From positions 1 through 64,000 of the forward strand of contig NZ_JODR01000015.1 of the NCBI RefSeq assembly GCF_000725885.1: a DNA stretch of 64,000 bases, given 5' to 3'. Each line of letters begins with the position of its first letter. Position 1 is the first letter of the stretch. Under the pieces are notes generated by a model. That model was given only the letters and a program-made list of their open reading frames with translations, ran no database searches and was not told the DNA's origin. Positions 61,632-64,000 of this stretch are shown here, one piece after another. Source of the DNA: Streptomyces albus subsp. albus. GTDB lineage: Bacteria > Actinomycetota > Actinomycetes > Streptomycetales > Streptomycetaceae. The position numbers were made by a program, and so were the translations under genes.

Positions 61632-63242
61632 ATGAACACCCTGCAGAGCGTCCCCACCCTCGGGACGCACCCGACTGCCGGCAGCAACCCTGGCCGTGCA
61701 GAGACCAGAGGGCTGCTCGCGAACGCGACGTACGACCTGCTGGTCATAGGCGGCGGCATCCTGGGGACCTCGGTCGCCTGGCATGCGGCGCAGTCGGGAC
61801 TGCGGGTGGCCATGGTGGACGCCGGCGACTTCGCCGGCGCCACCTCCTCCGCGTCCTCGAAGCTGGTGCACGGCGGGCTGCGGTACCTGCAGACCGGCGC
61901 GGTCAAGCTGGTCGCGGAGAACCACCACGAGCGGCGGGTGCTGGCCAAGGACGTGGCACCGCACCTGGTCAACCCGCTCACCTTCTACCTGCCCGTCTAC
62001 AAGGGCGGCCCGCACGGCGCGGCCAAGCTGGGCGCCGGCGTCTTCGCCTACTCGGCGCTGTCCGCCTTCGGTGACGGCGTCGGCCGGGTCATCTCCCCGG
62101 CGAAGGCCGCCGCCGACAACCCGGCGCTGCGCACCGACAACCTGCGGGCCGTCGCCGTCTACGGCGACCACCAGATGAACGACTCGCGGATGGCCGTGAT
62201 GACCGTCCGCGCCGCCGTCGAGTCCGGCGCCGTCGTCCTCAACCACGCCGAGGTCACCGGGCTGCGCTTCACCCGCGGCCGGGTCACCGGCGCCGAGCTG
62301 AAGGACCGGCTGGACGGCACCGAGTTCGGCGTCAACGCCCGTCTGGTGCTCAACGCGACCGGCCCCTGGGTGGACCACCTGCGCAAGATGGAGGACAGCG
62401 GTGCGGCGCCCTCCATCCGCCTGTCCAAGGGCGCCCACCTGGTGCTCAAGCGCAAGTCGCCGTGGCGGGCCGCGATGGCCACGCCCATCGACAAGTACCG
62501 CATCACCTTCGCCCTCCCGTGGGAGGACCAGCTGCTGCTGGGCACCACCGACGAGGAGTACACCGGCGACCCCGCGGACGTGCGGGCCACCGAGTCCGAC
62601 ATCCAGCAGATCCTGGACGAGGCCGCGTTCTCGGTGCGCGACGCCGACCTGGACCGCGATCTGATGACCTACGCCTTCGCTGGGCTGCGGGTGCTGCCGG
62701 GCGGGCCCGGCGGCGTGGAGTCCGCCAAGCGCGAGACGGTCGTCTCCGAGGGCCGGGGCGGCATGCTGTCGGTGGCCGGCGGCAAGTGGACCACCTACCG
62801 CCACATCGGCCGTACGGTGATGAACAAGCTGGAGAAGCTGCCCGGCGGCACGCTCACCGAGGACAGCGTGCCGGTCAAGGAGCTGGTGCGGCGCACCCCG
62901 CTGCCCGGCATCTCGAACCCGAACGCGGTGGCGCACCGGCTGCTGGTGGACCGCGAGCCCGGCGTACGGATGGACCCGCTGACCGCCCGTCAGCTGGCCA
63001 CCCACTACGGCTCGCTGTCCTTCGACATCGCCCGCCTGGTCAACGAGGACCCCGCGCTCGGCGAGCGGATCCACCCCGACGGCCCCGAGATCTGGGCCCA
63101 GGTCGTCTACGCCCGTGACCACGAGTGGGCCGAGACGGTCGACGACGTCGCCCGTCGCCGCACCACCCTCACGATCCGCGGCCTGGACACCGACGAGGTC
63201 CGCGCCCGCATCGAGGAGATGCTGGCCCAGCGGCGCGGCTGA
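61632..63242 (+). CDS. glpD: Glycerol-3-phosphate dehydrogenase GlpD (FAD-dependent)
   Basis: A 536-residue flavoprotein. The FAD Rossmann motif is LLVIGGGILGTSVAWHAAQS. DFAGATSSASSKLVHGGLRY and ALPWEDQLLLGTTDEEYTGD are family signatures. VAGGKWTTYRHIGRTVMNKL and a C-terminal helical domain (EWAETVDDVARRRTTLTIRG) complete it. It oxidises glycerol-3-phosphate to dihydroxyacetone phosphate and passes electrons to the quinone pool at the membrane. It is the last gene of the glpFKD unit. Its GAGAG ribosome binding site is inside the end of glpK. Confidence 0.96.
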   Translation: MNTLQSVPTLGTHPTAGSNPGRAETRGLLANATYDLLVIGGGILGTSVAWHAAQSGLRVAMVDAGDFAGATSSASSKLVHGGLRYLQTGAVKLVAENHHERRVLAKDVAPHLVNPLTFYLPVYKGGPHGAAKLGAGVFAYSALSAFGDGVGRVISPAKAAADNPALRTDNLRAVAVYGDHQMNDSRMAVMTVRAAVESGAVVLNHAEVTGLRFTRGRVTGAELKDRLDGTEFGVNARLVLNATGPWVDHLRKMEDSGAAPSIRLSKGAHLVLKRKSPWRAAMATPIDKYRITFALPWEDQLLLGTTDEEYTGDPADVRATESDIQQILDEAAFSVRDADLDRDLMTYAFAGLRVLPGGPGGVESAKRETVVSEGRGGMLSVAGGKWTTYRHIGRTVMNKLEKLPGGTLTEDSVPVKELVRRTPLPGISNPNAVAHRLLVDREPGVRMDPLTARQLATHYGSLSFDIARLVNEDPALGERIHPDGPEIWAQVVYARDHEWAETVDDVARRRTTLTIRGLDTDEVRARIEEMLAQRRG

Positions 63243-63272
63243 GACAGCGCCCGCCGGCGGTGAGCCGGACCG

Positions 63273-63305
63273 AGGGGCGTGCACCGCACGGCGGGGCACG
63301 CCCCT
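63273..63305 (+). terminator. Hairpin terminator after glpD
   Basis: AGGGGCGTGC (63273-63282) and GCACGCCCCT (63296-63305) form a perfect 10-bp stem with a 13-nt loop, 30 bp beyond the glpD stop. A short TTC follows. Confidence 0.7.
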
Positions 63306-63466
63306 TCGGCGTTCCCGGGCCACCCGGCGGCGGACCGCACCGGGCCGGTCCTCCCCGGCGGCGCGCCCGTCGCCCCCCCGGGAGGACCGCGCACCAGTTC
63401 GGCAATTCGGTAACGAAGCACCCTCCGCTCCCCCGCCGCGCCCCGCCGGATGGCACCGTCGCCCGC

Positions 63467-64000
63467 ATGCACGCCGAAGCGGGGATGAAGCCGGAGCGAG
63501 CCGGGGAACCCGGTGCCGGGACCGGACAGGAGCCACCTCTTCCGGCCCCGCCCGAGGAGGGCCGCACGGGCCGGCGCCGCGGGCCGCGGCTGCCGGGCCG
63601 GACCCGGATGCGGCGCGCCCTCGTGCTGACCGCCCTCGCCCTGGCGGTGCTCGTCCTGCTGCCGGTGGCGGGCGCCGCCACGGCACTGCGGCTCGCGTAC
63701 GCGGGAGACCCGTCCGCCGAGGCCCGCACCCGGGGGCGGGACGCGCTGTGGCTGGGACACGCCTGGGTGGACGGCCGGCGCGACGCGGCGGACCTGCGCG
63801 CCCTCAAGCGGCGGATGGCGGGCACCGGCATCCGCGACCTGTACGTCCACACCGGACCGCTGGAGCACGACGGCTCACTGCCCGCCGCACGCTTCCCCCG
63901 CGCGCACTGGCTGCTGCGCGCGGTCGAACGGGAGCTGCCCGGTGTACGGGTGCAGGCGTGGCTGGGCGACAGGCTGGTCCGTCAGGAGGGCCGGCGCGAC
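63467..64000 (+). CDS. Membrane-anchored protein, N-terminal part (C-terminus off the window)
   Basis: An open frame begins at ATG 63467 and runs to the right edge without a stop (178 codons visible). A cytoplasmic Arg/Pro/Gly-rich leader is followed by one membrane helix at about residues 50-73 (ALVLTALALAVLVLLPVAGA). An outside domain then reads DALWLGHAWVDGRRDAADLR and GTGIRDLYVHTGPLEHDGSL. The alternation of predicted strands and helices and the WLGHAW...DLYVHTGP pattern suggest the start of a TIM-barrel-like glycosidase fold, but no catalytic residue can be named. ATG 63485 is an alternative start, and no clear ribosome binding site is seen. Confidence 0.6.
   Translation, partial: MHAEAGMKPERAGEPGAGTGQEPPLPAPPEEGRTGRRRGPRLPGRTRMRRALVLTALALAVLVLLPVAGAATALRLAYAGDPSAEARTRGRDALWLGHAWVDGRRDAADLRALKRRMAGTGIRDLYVHTGPLEHDGSLPAARFPRAHWLLRAVERELPGVRVQAWLGDRLVRQEGRRD

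Overview
This is a very GC-rich chromosome segment with strongly G/C-biased third codon positions, frequent GTG starts and AGGAG-type ribosome binding sites. It is typical of Streptomyces or a close relative. A Pup-proteasome locus, a gylR-glpF-glpK-glpD glycerol operon, a gamma-glutamylethanolamide synthetase (GlnA4) cluster and a DtxR/IdeR-type iron box all support that. The gene order resembles the S. coelicolor core-chromosome block around SCO1611-SCO1661 as I remember it (glnA4, opu genes, helY, tatAC, pafBC, pafA, prcAB, pup, dop, arc, metH, gylR). No rRNA, tRNA, transposase, integrase, phage gene or CRISPR array was recognised.

Layout. 0-8 kb: a truncated Pro/Ala-rich protein, a PLP-fold III enzyme, a DUF2510 membrane protein, an ECF-type sigma factor translationally coupled to a small membrane protein, two exported alpha/beta hydrolases and an exported HAD phosphatase. 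8-15.4 kb: an ethanolamine-type utilisation cluster with two divergent arms. The minus arm holds glnA4, an aldehyde dehydrogenase and an SDR; the plus arm holds a FadR-type regulator, an ethanolamine-type permease and a class-I amidotransferase-like gamma-glutamyl hydrolase. 15.4-19.3 kb: a LysR regulator divergent from a TDT transporter, a cytoplasmic metal-receptor-fold protein and an F420/LLM oxidoreductase with a perfect operator-like dyad. 19.4-23.2 kb: a glycine-betaine ABC transporter whose permease carries two tandem binding domains. 23.4-26.6 kb: a 5'-3' exonuclease, an iron-regulated siderophore-interacting protein and a secreted PI-PLC-like enzyme with an apparent frameshift.

26.8-36.7 kb (all minus strand): a Ski2-like helicase (HelY), a lipid kinase, TatC, TatA, a small membrane protein, a repeat-rich intergenic region, PafC/PafB and two FKBP prolyl isomerases. 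36.9-46.5 kb: the pupylation-proteasome locus (pafA, prcA, prcB, pup, dop, arc), split by an MFS exporter and a divergent LacI-type regulator. 46.7-54.4 kb: a secreted protein, TrmI, a site-2 protease with CBS domains, a RecB-like nuclease, an orphan response regulator, a lone peptide-binding lipoprotein and a HAD phosphatase. 54.5-64 kb: cobalamin-dependent methionine synthase, the GylR-controlled glycerol operon and a truncated membrane-anchored protein.

Most of the window is conserved housekeeping sequence, and I found no convincing new defence or mobile system. The most rewarding signals are regulatory or structural: the paired GylR-type dyads, the MFS/LacI operator, the dyad before the LLM gene, the tandem-binding-domain permease, the PLC frameshift, the 34-bp tandem repeats near 32.9 kb and a C-rich, G-poor linker inside the ethanolamine cluster.
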